Origin: Pseudomonadales bacterium
GTDB lineage: Bacteria; Pseudomonadota; Gammaproteobacteria; Pseudomonadales; UBA5518
Direction of reading: 5' to 3'
DNA length: 64,000 nt
Assembly (NCBI GenBank): GCA_024234165.1
Contig: JACKOP010000001.1
Location: 1,054,001-1,118,000 of the forward strand
The translations under genes were made by a program, and so were the position numbers. Within the stretch, counting starts at the first letter, position 1, and each line of letters starts with the position of its first letter. Shown piece after piece: positions 9,874 through 17,806 of the stretch. A model generated the notes under the pieces. It worked only from the letters and a program-made list of their open reading frames with translations, ran no database searches and was not told the DNA's origin.

Positions 9874-10998
9874 TCAGACAGTCGGCAGGACAGTCGGCAG
9901 GACGTCGCTCGGCTGAACACCGCTGGCGAAAAGGTCGAGCTGCTCGGGTTCGCCCTCCTCGCGCAGGTCGACGAAACGCACGCCGACACCGAGCAGCCGC
10001 ACCGCGAGCTCGCTGCGCTGCAACGCGCCCGCCAGCAATGCATCGACCTGCTGCGGCTCGGGCGTGCGTGCAGCACACTCCACGGTGGTCACACGGAAAT
10101 CGGCAAACTTCAGCTTCACGAATACCTTGGTAACGATGTAATCGTCGCTGACGCGCCGCAACCGCGAGCGCAATGCCAGCAGCAGCTCCGCCATCTGGCG
10201 CGCGCAGGCCGCATGGCCGTGCAGATCGTCGGTAAAGGTGCGCTCCACGCTGAGCGACTTGCGACGCTGGTTCGGCATCACCGGGCGCTCGTCGATGCCA
10301 CGACTGAGTTCGTACATGCGCTGACCGAAGCGTCCGAACTGGCGCGTCAGCTCGAACAGCGGCAATTCCCTGAGGTCAGCGCAGCGCTCGACCCCCATCG
10401 CCTGCAGGCGATCCGCCGTTGCCTTGCCCACGCCCCAGATCCGCCGTACCGGCAGCGCTGCCACGAAGGCATCGACCTGTGCCGGCAGCACCACGAACTC
10501 GCCATCGGGCTTGTTCCAGTCGCTGGCAATCTTGGCGAGGAACTTGTTCGGCGCCACTCCGGCCGACACCGTGATGCCCGTTTCCGCGCGCACCCGGCGG
10601 CGGATTTCACGTGCGATCAGCGTGGCGCTGCCGTGACAGGCTTCCGCTGCGCTGACGTCGAGGAAGGCTTCGTCGAGCGACAGCGGTTCGACCAGGTCGG
10701 TGTAGTCATGGAAGATGCGCCGGATCTGTTGCGAGACTTCGCGGTACCTGGGGAAATCCGGCGGGATGATGATCAACCCGGGGCAAAGGCGCCGCGCCTG
10801 CGCCGAAGGCATCGCCGAATGCACGCCATAGCTGCGCGCCGGGTAATTGCAGGTGGTGATCACGCCACGCCGCTCGGGGCTGCCGCCGACCGCGACCGCA
10901 AGCCCCGCCAGCGCAGGGTCGTCGCGGATCTCGACCGCCGCAAAGAAGCAGTCGCAATCGCAGTGGATGATCTTGCGCTGTGGTGAAGCGTCGGACAT
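9874..10998 (-). CDS. dinB: DNA polymerase IV (Y-family translesion polymerase)
   Basis: A 374-residue DinB with metal ligands D14 (IHCDCDCFFAAVE) and D109-E110 (SLDEAF), the little-finger domain, and a beta-clamp-binding peptide QLDLF at about 353-357. It copies past lesions with low fidelity, usually under SOS control; no LexA box was recognised upstream. The C-terminus ends in LPTVLPTV because a 12-bp unit (ACAGTCGGCAGG on the + strand, 9878-9901) is tandemly duplicated next to the stop codon. This is a recent-looking in-frame duplication beyond the clamp motif. Confidence 0.95.
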   Translation of the reverse strand: MSDASPQRKIIHCDCDCFFAAVEIRDDPALAGLAVAVGGSPERRGVITTCNYPARSYGVHSAMPSAQARRLCPGLIIIPPDFPRYREVSQQIRRIFHDYTDLVEPLSLDEAFLDVSAAEACHGSATLIAREIRRRVRAETGITVSAGVAPNKFLAKIASDWNKPDGEFVVLPAQVDAFVAALPVRRIWGVGKATADRLQAMGVERCADLRELPLFELTRQFGRFGQRMYELSRGIDERPVMPNQRRKSLSVERTFTDDLHGHAACARQMAELLLALRSRLRRVSDDYIVTKVFVKLKFADFRVTTVECAARTPEPQQVDALLAGALQRSELAVRLLGVGVRFVDLREEGEPEQLDLFASGVQPSDVLPTVLPTV

Positions 10999-11132
10999 CG
11001 GGTGGCAACGATGGATGCCGGAACCGCGGCATTATCGCAGCATGCATCCCGGCGCGCTCGCACACCACGCGTGGCTGCTTTATGATCGTGGCCCTGACCC
11101 ACCGGGAATCATCCGCCATCACGGAGGCTGCC

Positions 11133-11717
11133 ATGAGCGAATCTGCACCCACGCCGACCCTGACCCGCACCGCGATGGGCATCGTGCCCGGACGCCCACT
11201 CAACGTGAGCCGGGGCGGCATCGAGGAACTGCGACGCGACATCCAGACGCTGATGGACATCGAAGCCATCAAGCAACTCAAGCACTCGTACTTCCGCTGC
11301 ATCGATACCGCGAATTTCGACGAACTGGCGGAGAAGTTCCACGACGATGTGTATGTGCACTTCGTCGGCGGCACCTACGAGTGGAAGCTCGACGGCAAGG
11401 CAGCCTACCTCGCCGCCGTGACGACATCCTTCCATCGCCAGTCGATCGGCCATCACAACGGCCACCATCCCGAGATCCAGATCCTCAGCGATACCGAGGC
11501 CACCGGCATCTGGTACCTCGCCGACAACATGTGGCAGCTCGACTCCAAATATTTCACGACCGGCACCGCGATCTACTGGGACCGCTACCTCAAGGTCGAC
11601 GGTCGCTGGCTGATCCGCGAGACACGCTACCGCAGGGTTTACGAGCTGAACTCGATACTGCCCGAGCGGCCCCAGCCCGCGGTGCACTACCTGGGCCAAC
11701 ACGGTTCCCCGGTGTAG
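11133..11717 (+). CDS. SnoaL-like (NTF2-fold) protein
   Basis: A 194-residue protein with the SnoaL_4 pattern: TLMDIEAIKQLKHSYFRCIDTANFDELAEKFHDDVYVHF at its N-terminal end, IGHHNGHHPEIQIL and GTAIYWDRYLKVDGRWLI. The ATG is chosen because GGAGG lies 6 bp upstream. Members of this cone-shaped fold are polyketide cyclases, dehydratases or hydroxylating-dioxygenase small subunits. The His residues after the central helix suggest a lyase- or isomerase-type active site, but the substrate is unknown. The nnrS gene follows 10 bp later. Confidence 0.7.
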   Translation: MSESAPTPTLTRTAMGIVPGRPLNVSRGGIEELRRDIQTLMDIEAIKQLKHSYFRCIDTANFDELAEKFHDDVYVHFVGGTYEWKLDGKAAYLAAVTTSFHRQSIGHHNGHHPEIQILSDTEATGIWYLADNMWQLDSKYFTTGTAIYWDRYLKVDGRWLIRETRYRRVYELNSILPERPQPAVHYLGQHGSPV

Positions 11718-11727
11718 CGCCGATTCG

Positions 11728-12888
11728 ATGAAGATCGCTTCACAGCCTTTCTGGCTGGTCGGCTTCCGCCCGTTCTTCACCCTCGCCTGCCTCGCGGGCA
11801 TGTTCATGCCGGTGGCGTGGGCGATGGTGTACGCGGGCAGCCTGCCAGCGCCCGACACGCGCTTCACGCCCGTGCAGTGGCACGCCCACGAGATGTTCTT
11901 CGGCTTCGGCTGGGCCGTGCTCGGCGGCTTTCTGCTCACCGCGACCAAGAACTGGGTCAGCATACGCGGCTACCACGGCCCGGCGCTGATGCTGCTTGCA
12001 GCGGCGTGGATACTCGAGCGCATCGCGATGAGCTGCGGCGGCAGCTGGCCACCACTGTTGTTCGTGCTTGCCATCAACGCGTTTCTGGGCAGCATCGTCG
12101 TGATGCTGCTGTGGACGCTGATCCGCCACCGCAAGACCGACGACTACCGTGACAACGGTTTCTTCCTGGTCGCACTGCCTGCCTTCATCGTCGCCAAGCA
12201 ACTCATGCTCGATGGCTCGCATTTCCACGCGGGCTACATGATGACGCTGGCGCTGTTTCGGGTTGCCTTCCTGGTGATGCTCGAACGCACGCTGACCCAG
12301 TTCATGCGCAACACCTTCAAGGTCGAGATACTGCGCAACGCGTGGCTGGACCGCGCGATCAAGCTGCTCGGACTGGTGCTGGTGCTGGAGCCGTTCCTGC
12401 CGCCGCTGCCGGGCGCATCGCTGTCGCTCCTGCTCGCCGGACTGCTGCTCTGGCGCTTCCTGTACTGGAAGCCGCTGCTTGCATTCCCGCGCATCGAGCT
12501 GGGAGTCATGTACATCGGCTACCTGGCGATTGCTGCGCAACTGGTGGTGGAGGCGATCGACCGCACCACCGGCCTTGCCTGGACGGGAGCGCTCTCGGTG
12601 CATCTGTTCAGCTTCGGTGTGATGGGAATGATCATCCCGGGGATGCTGATCCGCATCTCCAAGGGACATACGGGACACAAGGTCACATTCGATACGCTCG
12701 ACCGTGCGGTCCTGTGGCTCATGCTGGGCGCGTTTGCGCTGCGCATCGCCGTCCCGCAACTGGCGCCCACCTCCTACCGGTTGTGGATCGAACTGGCGGC
12801 GGCGTGCTGGTTCGCCTGTTTCGCCACCATTGCGTGGCGCTACGTACCGTACCTGCTGCGCGCGCGCATCGACGGCAAGGAACACTGA
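11728..12888 (+). CDS. NnrS family haem-copper membrane protein
   Basis: A 386-residue, very hydrophobic protein with about 11-12 helices. It has the NnrS signatures GFRPFFTLACLAG, QWHAHEMFFGFGWAVLGGF near the start and HLFSFGVMGMIIPGMLIRIS with GHTGH late. Histidines in these motifs are the expected haem/copper ligands. NnrS relieves nitric-oxide or nitrosative stress in denitrifiers, but no nitrite or nitric-oxide reductase genes are in this window. It shares a tight run with the SnoaL-like gene before and the hydrolase after (3-bp gap). Confidence 0.88.
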   Translation: MKIASQPFWLVGFRPFFTLACLAGMFMPVAWAMVYAGSLPAPDTRFTPVQWHAHEMFFGFGWAVLGGFLLTATKNWVSIRGYHGPALMLLAAAWILERIAMSCGGSWPPLLFVLAINAFLGSIVVMLLWTLIRHRKTDDYRDNGFFLVALPAFIVAKQLMLDGSHFHAGYMMTLALFRVAFLVMLERTLTQFMRNTFKVEILRNAWLDRAIKLLGLVLVLEPFLPPLPGASLSLLLAGLLLWRFLYWKPLLAFPRIELGVMYIGYLAIAAQLVVEAIDRTTGLAWTGALSVHLFSFGVMGMIIPGMLIRISKGHTGHKVTFDTLDRAVLWLMLGAFALRIAVPQLAPTSYRLWIELAAACWFACFATIAWRYVPYLLRARIDGKEH

Positions 12889-12891
12889 GCG

Positions 12892-13614
12892 TTGCCGACA
12901 ACGGAAAAAACCTACGTACTGGTACACGGCGCCTTTCACGGCGGCTGGTGCTGGCGTGATGTCGCGCGCGGGCTGCGCAAGCGCGGCCACCAGGTGTTCA
13001 CGCCGACCCTGACCGGACTCGGCGAACGCGCGCACCTGCGCCATATCGACCCCGATCTCGACACCCATATCGCCGACGTGGTGCAGACACTGTTCTGCGA
13101 GGAACTCGAGAACGTCGTGCTGGTGGGCCACAGCTACGCAGGCGCCGTGATCAGCGGCGTGGCCGACTGCATGGCGCAGGCGCTGCGCCACCTCGTGTTC
13201 CTCGACGCACTGGTGCTGCCGCCCGACCGGCACGTGCTCTACGCTGCCTCCGACCAGGCACTCGCCTACTACCACGCGCTGAGCAAGGAAGCCGGCGGCA
13301 GCGGATTCATCCCGGCACCTCCCGCCGAATTCTTTGGCATCGAGGAACCCGAACACATCGTCTGGGTGGAACAGCATCTGTGCCCGCATCCGCTGGCGAG
13401 CTTCATGTCGCCACTACGACTCGCCAATCCGCCAGGCAACGGTCTCCCGGTGACCTATATCCGCTGCACTTCCCCCAGGTTCACCGAAATCGACAACTCC
13501 CATGCGCGTGCACTCGGGATGCCTGGCTGGAATCACCGCGAACTCGCGGCCGGGCACGACCCGATGGTGTCGGTGCCCGAGGAGCTCACTGCGATGCTGG
13601 CTGCCATGGATTGA
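12892..13614 (+). CDS. Alpha/beta hydrolase (EstC/hydroxynitrile-lyase-like esterase)
   Basis: A 240-residue hydrolase beginning at TTG with AAGGA about 10 bp upstream. Its sequence fits the plant MES/hydroxynitrile-lyase-like branch: YVLVHGAFHGGWCWRDVARGL (oxyanion hole), nucleophile S81 in GHSYAG, and a catalytic His near AAGHDPMVS at the C-terminus. It likely cleaves a small ester. It is the last gene of the SnoaL-nnrS-hydrolase run and converges on the SMP-30 gene. Confidence 0.8.
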   Translation: MPTTEKTYVLVHGAFHGGWCWRDVARGLRKRGHQVFTPTLTGLGERAHLRHIDPDLDTHIADVVQTLFCEELENVVLVGHSYAGAVISGVADCMAQALRHLVFLDALVLPPDRHVLYAASDQALAYYHALSKEAGGSGFIPAPPAEFFGIEEPEHIVWVEQHLCPHPLASFMSPLRLANPPGNGLPVTYIRCTSPRFTEIDNSHARALGMPGWNHRELAAGHDPMVSVPEELTAMLAAMD

Positions 13615-13683
13615 TTCGAGCAGTCGCGATGGCGAGGACCGCCACCACCCGTCATGGCGTTGTTGCTGAACTGCTCGGAGCCC

Positions 13684-14601
13684 CTACCGGTTCAGGTAGT
13701 TGAGCGCCAGCCCCGGCGTTTCCCACTCGCCGGCGATCAGACGCCCGGTCATCGAGCAGGTGATATACGCCGTGCGCAGATCGGCACCACCAAAGCAGAT
13801 ATTGGTCGTCATCAGGTCATCGGTGGCAACGTGCCTGCGGTTCTTCCCATCCGGCGACACGATCGTGATGCCGCCCCGGATGATCGTTGCCACGCAGACA
13901 TTTCCCGCTGCATCCACCGCCAGCGAGTCGAAGAACTGGTACTCGGCGAACCCGGCCAGCATCGCATCGGAATCCATGATCGGCTCGAGCTCGCCGGGTG
14001 CGCGCACCGGCACGGCCATCAGGCGTGAGGTCGAGCTCTCGGCGTAGTACAGCAGCTTGCCGTCCGGCGACAGCCCGACGCCGTTCGGCATCGTGCACGG
14101 AAAACGCACCTCGCGGATCAGCGAGCCGTCGGCCTTCGCATAATAGATGGCGCCGCGGTCCGTTTCGCGGGCACGCGTCTTGCCGAAATCGCTGAAATAG
14201 AAACCACCGTGCGCGTCGAACACGATATCGTTCGGTCCTTTCAGCGGCACGCTGCCGCAATGCGTGTACAGCACTTCGACCTTGCCGGTGGCCAGGTCCA
14301 CTGCCTCGATGCGCCCACCCGAATAATCGGCCGCCTGCTCGCCCGGCACGAAGACTCCACCGTAGTCATGCCATTCGAAGCCGCCGTTGTTGCACACGTA
14401 GCAGCGTCCGTCGGGTCCGATCGCAGCACCGTTCGGGCCGCCGCCCAGATCGGCGACCACCTCGACGCGCCCGTGCGCAGTTACCCGGCTCAGGGTGCCA
14501 CGGCGTATCTCGACCAGCAGCACGCTGCCGTCCGGCATCGCGATCGGTCCTTCCGGAAACTGCAAACCGCCGGCGATCTCCCTGAACTGCGTCATGGCCA
14601 T
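13684..14601 (-). CDS. SMP-30/gluconolactonase family protein
   Basis: A 305-residue six-bladed propeller of the SMP-30/LRE family. It has FPEGPIAMPDGSVLLVEI at the N-terminus, the metal-site glutamate in PEG, NGVGLSPDGKLLYYAES in the middle and NICFGGADLRTAYIT near the end, all classical family positions. Substrates in this family are sugar lactones or other esters, and the metal ion is usually Ca or Zn. There is no signal peptide, so it is cytoplasmic. It is the only gene on this strand before repeat copy B. Confidence 0.82.
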   Translation of the reverse strand: MAMTQFREIAGGLQFPEGPIAMPDGSVLLVEIRRGTLSRVTAHGRVEVVADLGGGPNGAAIGPDGRCYVCNNGGFEWHDYGGVFVPGEQAADYSGGRIEAVDLATGKVEVLYTHCGSVPLKGPNDIVFDAHGGFYFSDFGKTRARETDRGAIYYAKADGSLIREVRFPCTMPNGVGLSPDGKLLYYAESSTSRLMAVPVRAPGELEPIMDSDAMLAGFAEYQFFDSLAVDAAGNVCVATIIRGGITIVSPDGKNRRHVATDDLMTTNICFGGADLRTAYITCSMTGRLIAGEWETPGLALNYLNR

Positions 14602-14674
14602 ACCCTCGCGCTGATGATGGATCGAGTATATGCGCTGCCTGCCGCGCCCAAAACAGTACTGCGGACCCCATGCA

Positions 14675-14791
14675 GAGAGCGTTGCAACACGTCACACGGC
14701 GCGTGGTGACGCCTGTGCACCGGTGGGACACCGTAAATGCATCCCTGCAGGCTCAAGTGCCGCACCCCTGCGGCACACGCCCCCCCCGATC
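14675..14791. repeat. Dispersed hairpin element, copy B (truncated, loop flipped)
   Basis: The left end GAGAGCGTTGCAAC, a short 10-nt flank and the arm GCGCGTGGTGACGCC are followed by the conserved loop (CCGTAAATGCATCC and GTGCCGCA / TGCGGCAC) and a run of eight C. The right arm is missing; sequence identity ends at the stop codon of the SDR gene. The short flank is joined to the loop in the orientation of copies A and C, the opposite pairing to intact copies. Confidence 0.75.
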
Positions 14792-15599
14792 AACAGCGAC
14801 CAAGGCCCAGCTTCAACTGATCCACCGTCGCCGCTCCGTCGACTGCGATCACCTGCCCTGATACGAAGCGCGCCGCCGGCGAGCAGAAGAACAGCACCGC
14901 GTGGGCCACATCCCGCGCCGTGCCTTGAAGTCCGAGCGGATTGGCGTACCTCGTTGCATCAGGGGTGACGGCGGCGCTGAAGCGCTGCAGGCCCTCGGTG
15001 TTGCCGATGCTGCCCGGCGCGACCGCGTTGACGCGAATCCCGTACGGCCCCCACTCGACCGCACAGCTTCGCGTCAGTGAATCGACCCCGGCCTTGGCTG
15101 CCGCGACATGCGCCTGCAGCGCCACGCCCTTGAGTTCGAACGGCGCCGAGATGTTCACGACCTGTCCGCCGTGCTCGCGCTGCCAGGCGTCGAACACCGC
15201 ACGCGAGACGTTGTAGGTGCCGAGCAGATCGATCGCAACCACGGTCCGGAAGCCGTTCGGCGAGATCTGCGTCATCGGCGCCGGGAAGTTGCCGGCTGCG
15301 TTGTTGACCAGAATGTCGATACGACCGCAGGTGTTCAGCACACTGGCAACCGCGCGCTCGACTGCCTCCGGTTCGCGCACATCGGCGACCTCGTAGTGCG
15401 CCGTGATCCCGTCTGCGCGCAGTTCCTCGACCGCGCGGCGCAGATTCTCTTCCTTGCGGCTCAGCAGCACGACTCTGGCGCCGTGCTCGCCGAGCACACG
15501 GCAGATCTCGAGCCCGATGCCGGTCGCCCCGCCAGTGACCAGCGCCACCTGCCCGGCGAGCAGTCCATCCCGAAATCCCGAATCGTTGCGCATCTTCAT
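14790..15599 (-). CDS. SDR of the 2,4-dienoyl-CoA reductase-like group
   Basis: A 269-residue SDR. The start at 15599 has GGAGG 5 bp upstream. Cofactor motif TGGATGIG is at 22-29. The NNAAGNFPAP motif, and the absence of the usual YxxxK tyrosine (LQAHVAAAKAGVDSLTR has His there), match the peroxisomal-type 2,4-dienoyl-CoA/enoyl-CoA reductase branch. The lysine K in AAAK is kept. The predicted role is NADPH-dependent reduction in unsaturated fatty acyl-CoA degradation, consistent with fadE elsewhere in the window. The last codons and stop lie where repeat copy B begins, so its C-terminus may have been reset by that element. Confidence 0.75.
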   Translation of the reverse strand: MKMRNDSGFRDGLLAGQVALVTGGATGIGLEICRVLGEHGARVVLLSRKEENLRRAVEELRADGITAHYEVADVREPEAVERAVASVLNTCGRIDILVNNAAGNFPAPMTQISPNGFRTVVAIDLLGTYNVSRAVFDAWQREHGGQVVNISAPFELKGVALQAHVAAAKAGVDSLTRSCAVEWGPYGIRVNAVAPGSIGNTEGLQRFSAAVTPDATRYANPLGLQGTARDVAHAVLFFCSPAARFVSGQVIAVDGAATVDQLKLGLGRC

Positions 15600-15631
15600 C
15601 ACCACCTCCACCGAACAGGATGAGTGCACCA

Positions 15632-16636
15632 TCAGCGCTGCGCGAGGCCGCGGAACACCGTCTTCATGCGCGCGACCTTGTTCAGGTAAGCACGCGCATC
15701 GTGCGCTCCGCAACGTTGCCCCGGCGCAAGCTGCAGGCCCCGACGCGCAAAGGCGTTGCCGGCTCCCGCTCCGCACAGATGCACCAGCGTCGCGAGTTCC
15801 TGGCGTTTTTCGAGCCCGACCCCGCGCAGGCGGTACCGTGCGAGCAGGCCGTGGACGGTGCGGTCGAGGTACGCAGACGTGAGTTCGATCGAATGGCTCG
15901 GCAGCACACGGAAATACAGGCTGTTGAACCAGCAGGAGTCCGGATCGTTCCATGCGCCGTCCTCGACGACCCGGTTGTCGCGAATGCAGTAGCGGCGCGC
16001 TTCCTCGAAGGTACCGTCGGTAAACTGGAACATCCCGACCGCACTCGAAGCCGGTCGGTAGATATCGAAGGGATCCGTGCTCGGTGACCAGCGCCAGTAC
16101 GTGCGCGCCACCGGATTGCCGGATGCCTCGACCTGCGCCAGCGCCGCCAGAAAGTCCGGCGTGATGGTAGCGGTAGAGTGGCGACGGAACAGATCGCCGT
16201 AGACCGACCACGTCCGCGCCGGAGTCTTGTACAGCCCGTCTTCGAACGGAAACAGCAGCTCGGTCGGTTTGCGCACGACGTGATAGGCCGTGTTCACGAC
16301 GAACCAGGTCGCAAGCAGCAGCACCAGTATGCCGCCCGCCTGGACCGTCAACGGCAGCGCCGCCAGCAGCCGCCACCCGCGCCACCGGTGCTGGACGCTC
16401 GCGGTGCTTGCCGGAGTCTGCTTGCGGCCGACGGCCTTGCGACGCGGCGTGCCCTGCCGTGCACCGCCGCTGCGTGCAGCCGCCCGGTGACTTCCTGCAG
16501 CCGGCTTGCGCGTCGACGCGGCCTGCGCGGACGTCGCACGTGGTTTTGAGGCGACGGCATCGCGCTTCACGGCCGCTGTGCGCGCAGCCGCGGGACGTGT
16601 GCCGGCACGGCGCACTGTGGCAGGGGATCGGCTCAT
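15632..16636 (-). CDS. Membrane-anchored SLT-type lytic transglycosylase with basic tail
   Basis: A 334-residue protein. The first 85 residues are rich in Ala, Arg and Lys, like a histone-H1-type tail. One membrane helix follows (about 90-115), then a periplasmic SLT domain with probable catalytic E170 in LAQVEASGNP, SAVGMFQFTDGTFEEA and YRLRGVGLEKRQELATLVHL. It should cleave the MurNAc-GlcNAc bond, leaving 1,6-anhydro ends. The ATG at 16636 is preferred to a TTG at 16666; neither has a clear ribosome-binding site. It sits 32 bp upstream of the SDR on the same strand. Confidence 0.75.
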   Translation of the reverse strand: MSRSPATVRRAGTRPAAARTAAVKRDAVASKPRATSAQAASTRKPAAGSHRAAARSGGARQGTPRRKAVGRKQTPASTASVQHRWRGWRLLAALPLTVQAGGILVLLLATWFVVNTAYHVVRKPTELLFPFEDGLYKTPARTWSVYGDLFRRHSTATITPDFLAALAQVEASGNPVARTYWRWSPSTDPFDIYRPASSAVGMFQFTDGTFEEARRYCIRDNRVVEDGAWNDPDSCWFNSLYFRVLPSHSIELTSAYLDRTVHGLLARYRLRGVGLEKRQELATLVHLCGAGAGNAFARRGLQLAPGQRCGAHDARAYLNKVARMKTVFRGLAQR

Positions 16637-16754
16637 CGGAATTCGGTACTGCTGCTGACCCGACAAGGGTAGCTGATGGCCCCGGCACCGCTAGTGACTT
16701 AGTCCGGTGCGGGGTCTACCCTCAGGCGTGCAATCACGATCACGGAGACCGCCG

Positions 16755-17792
16755 ATGCCCGCCCCTGTCCTGCCCGAGCTGAGCTGCTATCTCCTGCCCG
16801 GCCACACGACGACCCCGGCCGATGCGATCGGTGAAGCGCGCCTGGCCGAGGAGCTCGGCCTCGGCAAGGTCTGGCTGTCCGAGCGCTTCGACGTGAAGGA
16901 CGCCGGCGTGATCTGCGCCGCCGCCCTGGCCGTGACCTCGCGCATCCACGTTGCCACCGCAGCGACCAACATCCACACCCGTCACCCACTGGTGCTGGCA
17001 TCGATGTGCGCGTCGCTGCATTACCTGTCGTCGGGTCGCTTCGAACTGGGACTGGCACGCGGGGTTGCGATCCGCAACCAGTTGATGGGCCTCCCGCCCG
17101 TCACGAACGCTCGTCTCGCGGAGGGAGTGGCGCTGCTGCGCAAGCTGTGGCGTGGCGAAGCGGTGCTCGGACACGACGGCGAGATGGGCAAGCTGCCGTA
17201 CGCGCACATGGGAAACTGGATGCATGCGCAGATCCCGGTGCATTTCGTCGGCTTCGGTCCGGCGAGCCTGCGCTTTGCCGGTGCGCACTTCGACGGCGTG
17301 CACCTGCACACATTCCTCAGCCACGCTGGCCTGCGCAGGGCACGTGCGCTGGTGCGCGAAGGTGCAGAGGCGGCCGGACGCGACCCTGACAGCGTGAAAA
17401 TCTGGTCGGTGCTGGCCACTGCCGTCGATCCCACCCCCGAAGACCGCCTGCGCAAGCTGGTTGCACGCATGGGCACCTACCTGCAGGCGCCTGGCTATAT
17501 CGAACCGCTGCTGGCGCTGAACGGCTGGGATCATGGCGTCCTCGAACGCTTTCGCGCCAGTGACGCCGTGAAGTCGATCGGCGGCGGCATCGACAGCGTG
17601 GCCACGCTCGAACAGCTCGAGCGCGTCGCGGAACTGATCCCCGACGAATGGCTCCCCGCCGCGGTTGGCACGCCGGCTGACTGCGCCAGCGCCTGGAAGG
17701 CCGAACTCGCAGCCGGTGCCGACGGCATCGTGATCCACGGTTCGACGCCGCAGGAATTCGCACCCGCACTCGCTGCCTACCGCAACGCCTGA
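16755..17792 (+). CDS. LLM-class flavin-dependent oxidoreductase
   Basis: A 345-residue luciferase-like TIM barrel. The ATG at 16755 has ACGGAGAC upstream. EARLAEELGLGKVWLSERFDVKDAGVICAAA, the TAATNIHTRHPLVLA region and the LSSGRFELGLARGV motif place it with the F420-type LLM proteins often seen in actinobacteria and in lipid-degrading proteobacteria. Whether FMN or F420 is used is not decidable here. It oxidises or reduces an unknown small molecule. The ABC gene starts 14 bp downstream, so the two may be co-transcribed. Confidence 0.78.
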   Translation: MPAPVLPELSCYLLPGHTTTPADAIGEARLAEELGLGKVWLSERFDVKDAGVICAAALAVTSRIHVATAATNIHTRHPLVLASMCASLHYLSSGRFELGLARGVAIRNQLMGLPPVTNARLAEGVALLRKLWRGEAVLGHDGEMGKLPYAHMGNWMHAQIPVHFVGFGPASLRFAGAHFDGVHLHTFLSHAGLRRARALVREGAEAAGRDPDSVKIWSVLATAVDPTPEDRLRKLVARMGTYLQAPGYIEPLLALNGWDHGVLERFRASDAVKSIGGGIDSVATLEQLERVAELIPDEWLPAAVGTPADCASAWKAELAAGADGIVIHGSTPQEFAPALAAYRNA

Positions 17793-17806
17793 ACCGACGA
17801 GAGCGT

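Noticed and set aside
11740..13389. A 549-codon minus-strand open frame opposite nnrS and the hydrolase
   Set aside because: Both plus-strand genes have clear family signatures; the antisense protein is low-complexity Glu/Gln/His/Arg.
14790..16688. A single 632-codon minus-strand open frame covering the SDR and the transglycosylase region
   Set aside because: The SDR start at 15599 has a good ribosome-binding site; the upstream part is the wrong frame of the transglycosylase gene and shows no protein family pattern.
16755..17792. Calling the LLM enzyme F420-dependent
   Set aside because: The family motif alone cannot separate FMN from F420, and no F420 biosynthesis gene is in view.
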